59,149 bases of DNA, taken from positions 1 to 59,149 of the IMG/VR virus record IMGVR_UViG_3300018465_000001. One strand, given 5' to 3'. Source of the DNA: a virus. The translations under genes and the position numbers were made by a program. Below the pieces are notes generated by a model that saw nothing but the letters and a program-made list of their open reading frames with translations, searched no databases and was not told where the DNA came from. Positions 24,183 through 32,541 of this stretch are shown piece after piece; the stretch's first letter is position 1; the number at the start of each line of letters is the position of its first letter.

Positions 24183-24306
24183 CGCGCTCCCGCTCCTTCT
24201 GGGCCCGGCGCGCATCGCGCCGGTTCTTCTCGGCCAGGGCCTCACGGATATTGCGGGACCGCCGGATGGAGGCCCGCAACTGAGCCCGTCGGCCCCGGCT
24301 GTTCAC
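24172..24306 (-). CDS. 44-residue basic protein, possible frameshift extension
   Basis: VNSRGRRAQLRASIRRSRN...KERERGER, strongly basic helix. GTG 24306 overlaps the upstream stop (GTGA). Alternatively it is reached by a -1 slip on the GGGG run just before the upstream TGA, giving a longer tail chaperone form as in lambda G/GT-type systems. Confidence 0.55.
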   Translation of the reverse strand: MNSRGRRAQLRASIRRSRNIREALAEKNRRDARRAQKERERGER

Positions 24307-24875
24307 TCCCCGGTCTCCGGGGAGGTGATGCCCAGATCCTGGGCCGACCCGGCCAACCGCGCCGTCTCCAGCAGGCGGGCCACGGTGTCGTCCGGACTGG
24401 CGCCGTCCCACTTCGGCGCGTGCTCCAGCTCGGGGACACCCGTGAAGTCGTCCCAGTGTTCCAGGTTGTAGTGGTAGGTGATCGTGCCGGTGGGCAGCTC
24501 GATCCCCACGATGAACGACCCGTCGAACATCGGCCCGTCCTCGGTGTGATGCGCCTTGCTCCGCCACGAGTCACCGGACGTGGCGGCCGACACCGCCACC
24601 ACGGCGGTCAGTGCGCGCCGGTGGTCGTACAGCTCCCCGAACGTGTGGTACCCGTCCGAGATGGCCTTGGCCCCGGCCGGGAGCGCCCAGAGGGTTTTGG
24701 TCAGCAGGCCCCTCAGCGTCTTCTCTTCGGGCGCGCTGGTGGACACCCGAATTGTAAGATCCGGATTGATCGTCTTGGCCACGACGAACGCGTACGGCAT
24801 GTGATCAGCCAGCATGTCCAAGATCTTGGATTCGGTGTCCTCGTCGTCGACCTGGACTTCGCGGTACTCCGTCAT
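24303..24875 (-). CDS. Tail-region protein, possible chaperone G-type
   Basis: 190 residues; mixed alpha/beta with PYAFVVAKTINPDLTIRVSTSAPEEK and SAATSGDSWRSKAHHTEDG. ATG 24875 is preceded by GGGCAGAG. Last codons ACC GGG GAG TGA permit a -1 shift into the basic 44-residue frame. Function uncertain. Confidence 0.5.
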   Translation of the reverse strand: MTEYREVQVDDEDTESKILDMLADHMPYAFVVAKTINPDLTIRVSTSAPEEKTLRGLLTKTLWALPAGAKAISDGYHTFGELYDHRRALTAVVAVSAATSGDSWRSKAHHTEDGPMFDGSFIVGIELPTGTITYHYNLEHWDDFTGVPELEHAPKWDGASPDDTVARLLETARLAGSAQDLGITSPETGE

Positions 24876-24882
24876 CTCTGCC

Positions 24883-24930
24883 CTTCCCCGCCGAGACTTT
24901 CCCGGCGTGACTGCTAGGTTATCACGCCTG
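24883..24930 (-). promoter_or_regulatory. Inverted repeat after 24922-25362
   Basis: GGCGTGA and TCACGCC enclose the AACCTAGCAG segment. Could be a weak terminator; as plus strand it also has a TGCTAGGTT -10-like core. Confidence 0.3.
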
Positions 24931-25362
24931 GGGATTGTCGCGGATGGGACGGGGCTTGGGCTGACCGGCGCCGTAGTTGCCCACCTGGCGGTCCTGAATC
25001 GGACGGCCGAAGTTGGGGCCGATCCGGTTGTCGATCACCGGAGGGTCCACCACCTCGGCGGGACGCGGGACCGGCCCGGGACGGCCCAGGTCCGAGCGGA
25101 TCCCGGCGCGGACCGCCCAGTCCTTGGCCTCCACCAGCGTGTTCAGAGCGGTGGTCAGTTCGGCCGAGTCCTGGCACTCGATGATCAGCTCCACGGCCGT
25201 CTGGTAGAAGGGCCTCGAGAAGTCCTGGAGCCGTGAGGGGAGGTGGGAGAACGCCAGCCACGCCAGCGCCGTGACCACTCCCGGGTGCCGCCCCTCGGTG
25301 ATCCGGGCCGCGTGCTCGGCCGTGCCCAGCGTGGTGGCCGCGCTCTGGAACGGGGTCGTCAT
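24922..25362 (-). CDS. Candidate Acb2/Tad1-hairpin-type (anti-CBASS) protein
   Basis: 146 residues. The middle (about 30-75: FSHLPSRLQDFSRPFYQTA...LIIECQDSAELTTALNTLVEAKDWAVRAGI) is a two-helix hairpin with the spacing and EAKDWAVRA end of the Acb2/Tad1 family of phage proteins that bind cyclic-nucleotide signals. A Pro-rich tail follows. It is embedded in the tail operon by ATGA overlap, so a structural/assembly role is the main alternative. Family assignment rests on pattern recall only. Confidence 0.4.
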   Translation of the reverse strand: MTTPFQSAATTLGTAEHAARITEGRHPGVVTALAWLAFSHLPSRLQDFSRPFYQTAVELIIECQDSAELTTALNTLVEAKDWAVRAGIRSDLGRPGPVPRPAEVVDPPVIDNRIGPNFGRPIQDRQVGNYGAGQPKPRPIRDNPQA

Positions 25363-25775
25363 GAGGTCGTCGCCTTCTTTCTGGTCGCCTTCTTGGCCGG
25401 GGCCTTCTTGGCCGCGCGCCGTTCCTCCCGGTTGCCGTTCTCTTCGGCCGCCTTGGTGAAGGCCTCGGTCACATCAGTGATGAACGGCGCCAGATCCCGG
25501 AACGTCACGGCGCCGTCCAGGAACTGATCGTCCAGCCAGTTGATGTCAGCCTTCTCGACGATCAGGGAGTCGATGATCTTGCGAAGACGTTCGAGGGCGC
25601 CCATCACCTCGGACCCGGTCCAGGAGGCATTGATGGGGGCCTCGGTCAGCCGCTTGACGGTCCTCTGCCAGACGAGGAGCTGTTCGGGACTCGGCATCCG
25701 GGAGTAGACCTCCCGGCCCATGAACGTCACGGGAAGGGCCGGGAACTCCTCGGCCGGTTCGGTGGTCGTCGTCAT
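25359..25775 (-). CDS. Tail assembly chaperone-like protein with Lys-rich tail
   Basis: 138 residues. LPVTFMGREVYSRMPSPEQLLVWQRTVKRL..., LRKIIDSLIVEKADINWLDDQFLDG, and a Lys/Ala-rich tail (KKAPAKKATRKK). It matches actinophage tail-assembly proteins in composition. No Shine-Dalgarno; TACCGT lies 6 nt before ATG 25775 and GAGATGTCC upstream. Confidence 0.6.
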   Translation of the reverse strand: MTTTTEPAEEFPALPVTFMGREVYSRMPSPEQLLVWQRTVKRLTEAPINASWTGSEVMGALERLRKIIDSLIVEKADINWLDDQFLDGAVTFRDLAPFITDVTEAFTKAAEENGNREERRAAKKAPAKKATRKKATTS

Positions 25776-25809
25776 GCTGTCACGGTACCACCGGGCGACA
25801 GGACATCTC
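25773..25809 (-). promoter_or_regulatory. Leaderless-type promoter TACCGT-6-ATG
   Basis: TACCGT, GACAGC, ATG; GAGATGTCC 13 nt upstream of the -10, matching the elements at 40524-40558 and 51218-51254. Confidence 0.5.
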
Positions 25810-25906
25810 AGCCGTGTGGCCAGGCTGTCAGCCAGAGGTACGCGATGAACGCCAGTAACCCGAGGCCCACGGCCAGGCAGATCCCGGCCACCTTCCACCA
25901 GGTCAC
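25808..25906 (-). CDS. 32-residue single-pass membrane peptide
   Basis: VTWWKVAGICLAVGLGLLAFIAYLWLTAWPHG: one hydrophobic helix with a Trp-Lys-Val-Ala-Gly start. Clearly related to the 29-residue peptide at 38167-38256 (TW-KVAG, GL, AF-AY). GTG 25906 overlaps the preceding stop (GTGA). Confidence 0.55.
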   Translation of the reverse strand: MTWWKVAGICLAVGLGLLAFIAYLWLTAWPHG

Positions 25907-26313
25907 CGTGTGGAGACCCTGAGTCCTTCCCGGGTCGCCACCTCCACCAGCGCGGTCCGGAGGAAAGGCCGACCGGCCCGAGCGGGCTGGTGGACACGGC
26001 GCGCGAACACGACCCGGCCGTCCACGACGAACCGTAGGCGGCCGTTGCCCTTGGCCGTGATGGTCAGGGCGCGGCGCCCCTCGTGCACGGCGGCCGCGTA
26101 CCGGGCGGTGTACTTCACCTCCCCGGACACGATCAGGCCCTGGGTCTGGGTGCTGAACTGGCCGGTGGCGCGGAGGTTGCCGGTGTTCACCGGGCACAGC
26201 ACCTGGGACCGGTTGAACGTGCCACGCGTGACCCGCCTGACTAGGCGCTGAGCGGTCTGGACCCCTTGACCGTTCAGCGCGGCCTGATCGAGCCGGAGTT
26301 TGTAAGTCGCCAC
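25903..26313 (-). CDS. HK97-gp10-like / tail completion protein
   Basis: 136 residues. CPVNTGNLRATG..., YTARYAAAVHEGRRA, and RAGRPFLRTALVEV are the standard markers of this head-tail joining family. GTG 26313 has GGAAGGA upstream. Neck component. Confidence 0.8.
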   Translation of the reverse strand: MATYKLRLDQAALNGQGVQTAQRLVRRVTRGTFNRSQVLCPVNTGNLRATGQFSTQTQGLIVSGEVKYTARYAAAVHEGRRALTITAKGNGRLRFVVDGRVVFARRVHQPARAGRPFLRTALVEVATREGLRVSTR

Positions 26314-26335
26314 GATGTTCCTTCCCCACGGCCTA

Positions 26336-26365
26336 TTGTGATCATGGTAGCTACGGCTGTAAGGT
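26336..26365 (+). promoter_or_regulatory. Possible antisense promoter TTGTGA-18-TAAGGT
   Basis: Plus-strand -35/-10 like the other phage promoters, facing into the minus-strand neck genes; no plus gene follows. The gap 26314-26422 also has a GCCGGGGG/CCCCCCGGC hairpin. Confidence 0.3.
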
Positions 26366-26422
26366 CGGGGGACATTGGCGCTGGCCGGGGGTGAGGTAGG
26401 GCTCCCCCCGGCTAGCTGCTGT

Positions 26423-26971
26423 TCAGGATGAGGTATCCCCCGCGTCCGCGCAGTCACACGCGGGTCCCATGATCGTGATGGGGAGGGTGCCGCCGACACA
26501 GCCGCCCTCCACCGGGGCCGGTTCCCATTGGCCCGGGACGATCCGCTGGGCGCGCATCGGCTGAGCGTCTGTCATGCAACAGATCGCGCGTCGCATCGCC
26601 GCGCCCGCGTCCATCACGGCCGTGAGCACGTCATCCCAATCATCGTTGCTGGGAATCGAGTGCTCGTCCGGGGTCGGCGCGCACCGGACGTAGCCCATCT
26701 CCAGCGTGACGGCCCAGGCCCGGGTCCCCTGTTTCTGGGCCACAGTGTCTTGATTCGGGAACGCGGTAGAACTCGGGTAGAACGTGACTGGCCGGACCCA
26801 GGCCAGACCCGAGCAACACTCGTCGTCACCGGTGGAGAGCAGGTGCCCGACGATGGTGCCGGGCCGGAGACCGATCGACACCGGAGGGTCGGCCAGCTTG
26901 GCCAGCTCAGTCTCGTAGCACTCCAGGAGTTCCCGGACCAGCGGCATCACGAGCGGGTCTGACACTGCCAT
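26423..26971 (-). CDS. Neck protein / head-tail connector
   Basis: 182 residues. LVRELLECYETELAKLADPPVSIGLRPG, WAVTLEMGYVRC, and DDWDDVLTAVMDAGAAMRRAI suit a neck or head-closure protein, as does its position after the adaptor. The ATG lies inside an operator copy (26960-26975). Confidence 0.6.
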   Translation of the reverse strand: MAVSDPLVMPLVRELLECYETELAKLADPPVSIGLRPGTIVGHLLSTGDDECCSGLAWVRPVTFYPSSTAFPNQDTVAQKQGTRAWAVTLEMGYVRCAPTPDEHSIPSNDDWDDVLTAVMDAGAAMRRAICCMTDAQPMRAQRIVPGQWEPAPVEGGCVGGTLPITIMGPACDCADAGDTSS

Positions 26972-26975
26972 GTCA
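26960..26975. promoter_or_regulatory. Operator copy spanning a start codon (TGACACTGCCATGTCA)
   Basis: Exact TGAC-N8-GTCA; complement contains ATG of the neck gene. Confidence 0.55.
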
Positions 26976-27782
26976 ACTACCCCCGATCCAGACCGTGGTC
27001 CGGTCGCATCCCTCGGGGAGGTCCAACGACATCACACGCGGGGGCTGACGAAGCTTGCCCGGGTTCAGCGTGGCCACCACGTCGTCCACCGTCTTGATTC
27101 CGGTGGTCCCACCGGCCGGGTCCGGCGCGGCCACCTCGACCTCGACACCCTGACGGGACAGCCGTGTCATCTTGGCCGGGAGCGCACACCGGCCGCCCGA
27201 AAGGTGCTTGGCGTACTCACACGCCAGGATGGCAGTGGCGATGGCCAGAGCCTCGGGCACGGCCGTCCCCTGGCCGTACGTCACCTCAAACGTGTCAGGC
27301 TCACCGGGCGTGGCAGTCATGTTCTGGCACGCGGGCCAGCACTCACCGTCGGTACGGACCAGGAGCCAGGCGCCGCCGGACACGTCCACGCGGTAGGCCG
27401 ACGGAGAGACGACCTCCTCCCCGACCACGACTTCCTCCACCTCGGCCACCGGACCCCGCAGCACGACGGCGCACGCGGAAGAGCCGCAGCATGCCGTCGC
27501 GCACCCGGCGTTGAACCACCGGCCGCCGAACAGGAACGGGCCACCCGCCACGCCCAGGCCCTGGGCGCCCGGAGTGACCGCGAACTCCCGGTAGGCCGAC
27601 TCGGACCGGCGGGCCTGGCCCGGCCGGACGGTCACCGGGCACACGCCGAACCGGCGGCCGGTGGCACCCCACAACCAGGTCGATGCCAGCCAGAGTGCGG
27701 AGTTCTTGGTGGCGTCCGAGTAGTCGTTCCACGTGGAACAAAAGTCGATCGGGACCGTCACGTCCCAGGCGCATGGCATCAT
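26973..27782 (-). CDS. Head-to-tail adaptor-like protein
   Basis: 269 residues. STWNDYSDATKNSALWLASTWLWGATGRRFG, CPVTVRPG, and the C-terminal LACEYAKHLSG...VEVEVAAPDPAGGTTGI region fit the connector family of actinophages. Many Cys residues. ATG 27782 is reached by TGATG overlap. Confidence 0.65.
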   Translation of the reverse strand: MMPCAWDVTVPIDFCSTWNDYSDATKNSALWLASTWLWGATGRRFGVCPVTVRPGQARRSESAYREFAVTPGAQGLGVAGGPFLFGGRWFNAGCATACCGSSACAVVLRGPVAEVEEVVVGEEVVSPSAYRVDVSGGAWLLVRTDGECWPACQNMTATPGEPDTFEVTYGQGTAVPEALAIATAILACEYAKHLSGGRCALPAKMTRLSRQGVEVEVAAPDPAGGTTGIKTVDDVVATLNPGKLRQPPRVMSLDLPEGCDRTTVWIGGS

Positions 27783-28750
27783 CAGCAATCCCCTCCTGGG
27801 AATGACCTTACAGCCCGTGGCGTCCAGGGGAGGACGAGTCCGGACCGGGGAGCGAACGGGAACGGCGGAACGGGACAGCCCACATCCCCGTTGGACCCGG
27901 CGCCGGACACGGCTAGGTTGAGGGCCAGCGCGGCTGCGCCCAGGGAGTCACGCGCTCCGGCGCCGGACACGGCCAGCCCGAGGCCTACGGCCGCCGCGCC
28001 CAGGGAGTCACGTGCTCCGGCACCGGCCGGTGACAGGTCCAGGGTGAGCGCGACCGAACCACCGTGCGGCGCCGATCCGGTCGCGGTGACCGCCAGCCCG
28101 AGGCCCAGAGCCGCCGCGCCCTCGGAGTTCCGGGCGCCGGTGGCCGCCACCCCGAGGCCGATCTCGAGGGCGGCCGACCCGGCCGAGTCCCGGCCGCCGG
28201 TGGCCGCAACAGCCAAGTCCAGGCCCAGCGCGGCTGAGCCCTCGTTCGGGGGGATCGTTCCCCCGTCGTCCATGATCGGGCTGACGTAGTACCAGGCATT
28301 GAACGGATCCGGGGGGTAGGGCGCCAGCGGAGCGCCACCGTTGAACCCGATCAGGCGCCCGTTGTCCGCGACGATCTTGCCCGAGGGTGACGTGACCTCA
28401 GACGTGCTCGGAGACCGGAAGACGTAGTGCGTGGTGTAGACGGTGGCCACGTAGAGAGCCGGTGCCGGGTCCAGGGTGGGCTTCGTGGTGAACTCCACCG
28501 ACTGGAGTCCACCGGGGACCGGCGTGAACTCCTCGTAGGCGACTCGGCTGGCCGTGGCCACGTCCCAGATGGCAACCGCGTGTGTCCCGCCCGGAGGATC
28601 GGTCACCGTGTCCGGGACACGCCATTGCACCCCCCAGCACGGGCCGCCGTCCTCGTGCGAGAACCGGATCCCCATGTTGTAGGACTGCCCCGGGTCCACC
28701 AGGTCGGTGAACGCCGGGGTGGCTGGCCACGCGATCGATTCGAGCGCCAT
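27782..28750 (-). CDS. DUF4082-like protein with tandem 19-20-residue repeats
   Basis: 322 residues. N-terminal domain (YNMGIRFSHEDGGPCWG..., GLQSVEFTTKPTLDPAPALYVATVYTT) resembles DUF4082. About residues 175-290 hold six Ala/Gly-rich repeats of pattern GSAALGL-L-VAATG-RDS. Likely an exposed, flexible decoration, perhaps sugar-binding or glycosylated. Repeat number may vary by slippage. Confidence 0.6.
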   Translation of the reverse strand: MALESIAWPATPAFTDLVDPGQSYNMGIRFSHEDGGPCWGVQWRVPDTVTDPPGGTHAVAIWDVATASRVAYEEFTPVPGGLQSVEFTTKPTLDPAPALYVATVYTTHYVFRSPSTSEVTSPSGKIVADNGRLIGFNGGAPLAPYPPDPFNAWYYVSPIMDDGGTIPPNEGSAALGLDLAVAATGGRDSAGSAALEIGLGVAATGARNSEGAAALGLGLAVTATGSAPHGGSVALTLDLSPAGAGARDSLGAAAVGLGLAVSGAGARDSLGAAALALNLAVSGAGSNGDVGCPVPPFPFAPRSGLVLPWTPRAVRSFPGGDC

Positions 28751-28754
28751 GGGC

Positions 28755-29090
28755 TCAGGTGCTGGAACCGGTGATGGTGAGCGCGGTCAGGTTGTACGCC
28801 CCGGCGGCGTTGAACGTGGTGTCACCGGTCAGCGCGTCGTACCCGTAGAACGTGCCACCGCTGGCGGCTGAGAAGAACAGTGCGTGCGTGGCGCCGTCCC
28901 CCGGCGTGCCGGTGAACGCGTACGGAACGCCGGTGGCCGTGATGACTCCCCCGGCCACCGTGCTGGTGAGCTGGACGCGCGCCGCACTGGTCTGATCGGC
29001 CGATGTCGGCCCGTCGCCGATGGCGACGTAAACGACCGCCTCGTTGCCGTCCTCCAGGAACGCGTTGATCCCGGCTGTGTTGAGTGGCAT
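28755..29090 (-). CDS. Small tail or decoration protein
   Basis: 111 residues. MPLNTAGINAFLEDGNEAVVYVAIGDGPTS resembles the TAG-NA proteins found with the tail-tube or capsid decoration set. GGGAGGG before ATG 29090. Beta-rich, small-residue-rich. Confidence 0.6.
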   Translation of the reverse strand: MPLNTAGINAFLEDGNEAVVYVAIGDGPTSADQTSAARVQLTSTVAGGVITATGVPYAFTGTPGDGATHALFFSAASGGTFYGYDALTGDTTFNAAGAYNLTALTITGSST

Positions 29091-29124
29091 GGTCCCTCCC
29101 TGTCTGTCCAGGTCAGTGTACGGA

Positions 29125-29152
29125 AAAGGCCCCCGGTTTCCCGGGGGCCTTT
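29125..29152 (-). terminator. Terminator after the tail-tube gene
   Basis: AAAGGCCCCCGG/CCGGGGGCCTTT with TTTC loop, followed by T residues on the minus strand. Probably attenuates late transcription after the most abundant tail protein. Confidence 0.8.
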
Positions 29153-29160
29153 CGCGTTGC

Positions 29161-29850
29161 TCAGGAGCTGAGCGACTGGCAACCGCACTCCGCCTCGGGC
29201 GGAGCAAGCTGGGTCCAGATCGGCAAGTGGTGCGTGTCGTCCGCGATCGCGGTGAACAGCGGCGACGGGTCACCGTTCTGGTCCACCACCACGTCGTACG
29301 GGCCGGTGCCCCACGGGGTGCCCTTGCGCGTGCGACCGGCCACCGTGAAGGTGATCAGGTCGTTGGTGATGACGATGTCCTCGGTGAGGGCACCCTCGGT
29401 CACCCACGGCAGGAGGTTGTACCCGTAGAACGGGTCGGTACCGGGGAGGCAGGCCTCCTCGGCGTTGCCCATCCACAGCTCCAGCGCGAAGTTGGCCGTG
29501 GCGAACTCGGACTCGGTGACCGGGAAACCGATGACGCGGTCCTGGTCGTCGTAGTACGGGGACAGCCCGGTCAGGATGGTGAACAGCTCGGGGTCCACCT
29601 CCTGGAACTGGATCGACACGTCGTACCAGTTCAGGATCGGGGCACCACGCTGGTTGACGATCGCCCGGCCCGAGGCGGTCCGCTGGAGGAAACGCTCCCC
29701 CTCCTCGGTGTTCGGGGTGATCGTCGCGGAGACGTAGCCGTCGGACACGCCGAAGGCACAGTCCCCGAACTCGGGGTTACCGCACACGTCCAGGCGGGTC
29801 ACGCGCAGCGTGGATCCCTGGAGCGGCTTGGCACAAAGCAGGTTCGTCAC
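29161..29850 (-). CDS. Major tail (tube) protein candidate
   Basis: 229 residues. LCAKPLQGSTLRVTRLDVCGNPEF..., GSVNQRGAPILNWYDVSIQFQEVDPELFTILTG-type sequence and FALELWMG are typical of actinophage tube proteins; size and place before a terminator agree. GTG 29850 overlaps the preceding TGA. Not proven. Confidence 0.6.
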   Translation of the reverse strand: MTNLLCAKPLQGSTLRVTRLDVCGNPEFGDCAFGVSDGYVSATITPNTEEGERFLQRTASGRAIVNQRGAPILNWYDVSIQFQEVDPELFTILTGLSPYYDDQDRVIGFPVTESEFATANFALELWMGNAEEACLPGTDPFYGYNLLPWVTEGALTEDIVITNDLITFTVAGRTRKGTPWGTGPYDVVVDQNGDPSPLFTAIADDTHHLPIWTQLAPPEAECGCQSLSS

Positions 29851-30659
29851 GAGACCGCCTCCAGGGGGTCGAACTCGGCGCGGCCCGCGAAGCAGTCGAA
29901 CCCGACCGCGTACGTGCGCTCCGCGACCAACAGGACTTCATTGGTGGCCTGATCGAACGCGTCGTAGACCTGAGTCTCCGCCGCGCGCCACACTGTCGTT
30001 TGGCCAGTGATGATCACCGCGCCGGGCGCGTAGGCGCCGAACACCCAGACGCTCCCCATCGGCGTCACCTTGCGGTTGCCATCGGGGATCACCAGGCCGG
30101 ACTCGGCCGCGAATGCCGCGACCTCTACCGGCGCGTGGATGAACGCCCGGTACCCGTACTCCTGTTCGGTGTACGCGTACCGTTCCAGGGCGCCGACCAC
30201 GTCCGTGAGCAGACCCGGGTCGTAGCCCGCGTCCACGTTCACGGCCTGACCCGTAAGTGTCAGGATGTCCAGGGAGTTGCCCTCCAGGTCCAGGCCGGAC
30301 CAGAGAGCGCGCTCCACGGCCGATTGCTCGGCCGACTCCAGGCGCCGGAGCACCTTGGCCCGGTACTCCTCCCGGGTGTAACCCGGCGCACCACAGTTCA
30401 GCGTGGACAGCACCGCGAACACGCCGGTACTGACCTCGTCGTTGTCCGGGTCGTGCGGCTTCTCGGGGGACGGATTGTCCCCGTCGTAGCAGGCGACACC
30501 GTACGTGTAGGCCGATCCACACGCGTTGGGCACGTAGCGGACGCCGCCCCCCTGCCCGTGGGTGGGGAGGTCGAGAGGCCCGCTGGCGGCCGTGAACAGG
30601 CCGTACCGCGTGTTAAGCGGTTCCGGCGCCGGGACGATCGGTGCTGGCACAAGTGCCAT
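29847..30659 (-). CDS. Second coat-like or head structural protein
   Basis: 270 residues. EYRAKVLRRLESAEQSAVERALWSG, YAYTEQEYGYRAFIHAPVEVAAFAAESGLV, and VTPMGSVWVFGAYAPGAVIITGQ resemble parts of HK97-fold coat proteins. A second HK97-like protein beside the capsid gene is unusual. GAAGGAGG precedes ATG 30659. Role as a cement or minor capsid protein is inferred. Confidence 0.5.
   Translation of the reverse strand: MALVPAPIVPAPEPLNTRYGLFTAASGPLDLPTHGQGGGVRYVPNACGSAYTYGVACYDGDNPSPEKPHDPDNDEVSTGVFAVLSTLNCGAPGYTREEYRAKVLRRLESAEQSAVERALWSGLDLEGNSLDILTLTGQAVNVDAGYDPGLLTDVVGALERYAYTEQEYGYRAFIHAPVEVAAFAAESGLVIPDGNRKVTPMGSVWVFGAYAPGAVIITGQTTVWRAAETQVYDAFDQATNEVLLVAERTYAVGFDCFAGRAEFDPLEAVS
30247..30262. 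promoter_or_regulatory. Intragenic operator copy TGACCCGTAAGTGTCA
   Basis: Exact TGAC-N8-GTCA inside the coat-like gene. Confidence 0.5.
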
Positions 30660-30694
30660 ACGTGCTCACCTCCTTCTCGTGATCTCGGTTCGTG

Positions 30695-30746
30695 CCTCCC
30701 CGGCCGGACCTACTCGCGTGGTCCGCTTCGTGCCCGGCCGGGGAGG
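30695..30746 (-). terminator. Hairpin after major capsid gene
   Basis: CCTCCCCGGCCGG and CCGGCCGGGGAGG arms, large loop; in the 96-nt gap after the capsid gene, probably a partial terminator. Confidence 0.6.
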
Positions 30747-30755
30747 TGATCACGA

Positions 30756-32483
30756 TCAGGCCAGGGCGCGGGCCGCGACGACGCCCAGCGGCTGGACGTC
30801 GGTCGTGTAGAGCCGGGAGTCCCGGCACATCTTCAGGGCGGCGAAACCGTCCTCGACGAAGAGCGCGGTGAACTGGTTCTGGGTCAGGAGCGCGTTGTCG
30901 TAGACCGTGTCCAGGTTGATCACGTCCTGCTCGGCCTTCACCCAGGTACCGGCCGGGTAGACCATGAACGTGACCGAGGTCGGGAACGCGGTGGCGCTGG
31001 CCGAACCGCCGAAGGTGCCGCCGGTGAACGCGTCCTGCCAGTCGTAGACGAACTGCGGGCGCGCGCCACGGATGGCGAACCAGTTCATGATCTCGGCGTC
31101 GGTCACGGCCATCTCGGCCACGCCGTTCCGGCGCGCCATCGACGCGCGGATCGGGCCGAGCACCCAGGCCGGGAACACGACCTCGGAGGTGGCGGTCAGC
31201 GGACGGCGGTGACGGTACCGGCTGTCCATGATCGCCAGCTCGACGGCCGCCAGGAGGTTGCTGGCCGCGTCGTCGGCGGACGCGGGCTCGGTGATCGTGG
31301 CCGGGGCGGTGGAGCCCGCGACCAGGCGCGCGATCATCGACGCGTTGACCTTGTGGGCCAGCGCGGTGACGGCCTCCTGGGTGAAGTGGGTGACGGCCTC
31401 GGGGTAGCCCCGCTGCTGCAGGAGCGCACCGGTGATGCACAGGTACGCCACGTCCAGCCGGGTGTCCGTGAAGTCCGGGCACGGGATCTCGACGCAGACC
31501 TTCTCGGCGCCGTTCTCGACCTCGTACTCCGTGAGGATCACGTCCCCCTCGTCGCCGATCAGGTCGTAGATCGTGGCGAAGTCCGGGCCACCGTCCTCAG
31601 GGATCTGGAAACCGCCCCGGCTGGCCTGGATGGTCGGCAGGTCCAGCATGCCGTCCAGGCTCGACAGGGAGCACAGGTCGTACAGGATCTCCGACGGCGC
31701 GCACCATCCGGCCGCCGCCGTCAGGCTCTTACCGGCCTTGATGTTGGCCAGCATCGACGCGGCCAGCGAGCCACCGGGGAGGCGAGCCTCGTTGCGGACG
31801 TGCTCCAGCACCTCGTGAGCCCGGGACGGGTCGGTGATCCGGAACTCGGCCGGGTACTCCCGCTGGATCATCGCGATGTTGTGCCGGGTCATGGACCGGC
31901 CGCCGACAGCGAAACGGCTCCCGCCCTTGACCAGCGGAGCGCGGCCCTTGGCGTTCGCACCCGGGCGGCCGTAGCGGCTGAGCTGGGTGTCGATCAGGCG
32001 GCCGACCTCTGCGAAGCTCGACAGCTCACCGGTGGCCCGGGACGGCGCATCGGCCGCCGCGACCAGGGCGCCGACGCGCTGGCGCTCCACCACCGGCGGG
32101 GTGTCCAGAGTGCCGCCGATCCGGCCGGTGCTGGCGGTCACCGCGACCGGCTCGGGCTGGGGAACCGGGGTCGGTTCCGGCTGGGGGACGGGGGTGGGCT
32201 CCGGCGCCGGGGTCGGCTCGGGCCGGGGGGTCGGCTCGGCCAGACCGGCGGCCAGCTCGGCACGCGCGGCAGCAGCCTCGGCCGTGACGGTCTCGCGCCG
32301 GGTCTCCTCGGTGAGAACACCGTTGGTGAGGTTGCGGTACGCGATCAGCGCGGCGGGCTGGGTGTCGTCGGCGCTGAGCGCCTGACGGGCGTGGTCGCGG
32401 ACCGTCGCGGCGTACGCCGCGAACTCTTCCGCACTGAGTGCGGACAGGTCGGCCGGGACCTCGAACGGGAACTCGAATTCCAC
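30756..32483 (-). CDS. Major capsid protein (HK97 fold) with scaffold-like N terminus
   Basis: 575 residues. About 1-110: helical, Ala-rich (AEEFAAYAATVRDHARQAL) scaffold-like region; then a Pro/Glu-Pro-rich linker (PTPRPEPTPAPEPTP, 95-130); then the HK97-type core from about 230 with WCAPSEILYDLCS, GYPEAVTHF, VFPAWVLGPIRAS, and a C-terminal coat domain (VKAEQDVINLDTVYDNALLTQNQ). GTG 32483 has GAGGAG upstream. Linker probably cut by the capsid protease at 34785-36191. Confidence 0.85.
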   Translation of the reverse strand: MEFEFPFEVPADLSALSAEEFAAYAATVRDHARQALSADDTQPAALIAYRNLTNGVLTEETRRETVTAEAAAARAELAAGLAEPTPRPEPTPAPEPTPVPQPEPTPVPQPEPVAVTASTGRIGGTLDTPPVVERQRVGALVAAADAPSRATGELSSFAEVGRLIDTQLSRYGRPGANAKGRAPLVKGGSRFAVGGRSMTRHNIAMIQREYPAEFRITDPSRAHEVLEHVRNEARLPGGSLAASMLANIKAGKSLTAAAGWCAPSEILYDLCSLSSLDGMLDLPTIQASRGGFQIPEDGGPDFATIYDLIGDEGDVILTEYEVENGAEKVCVEIPCPDFTDTRLDVAYLCITGALLQQRGYPEAVTHFTQEAVTALAHKVNASMIARLVAGSTAPATITEPASADDAASNLLAAVELAIMDSRYRHRRPLTATSEVVFPAWVLGPIRASMARRNGVAEMAVTDAEIMNWFAIRGARPQFVYDWQDAFTGGTFGGSASATAFPTSVTFMVYPAGTWVKAEQDVINLDTVYDNALLTQNQFTALFVEDGFAALKMCRDSRLYTTDVQPLGVVAARALA

Positions 32484-32541
32484 CGGGTTCTCCTCGGATC
32501 GGTTCGGAAAGATCGTCAGACTCCCCGGCCGGTCCGAATCC

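Noticed and set aside
28000-28250. CRISPR-like spacing of direct repeats
   Set aside because: These are in-frame protein repeats of the DUF4082-like gene; no unique spacers or leader.
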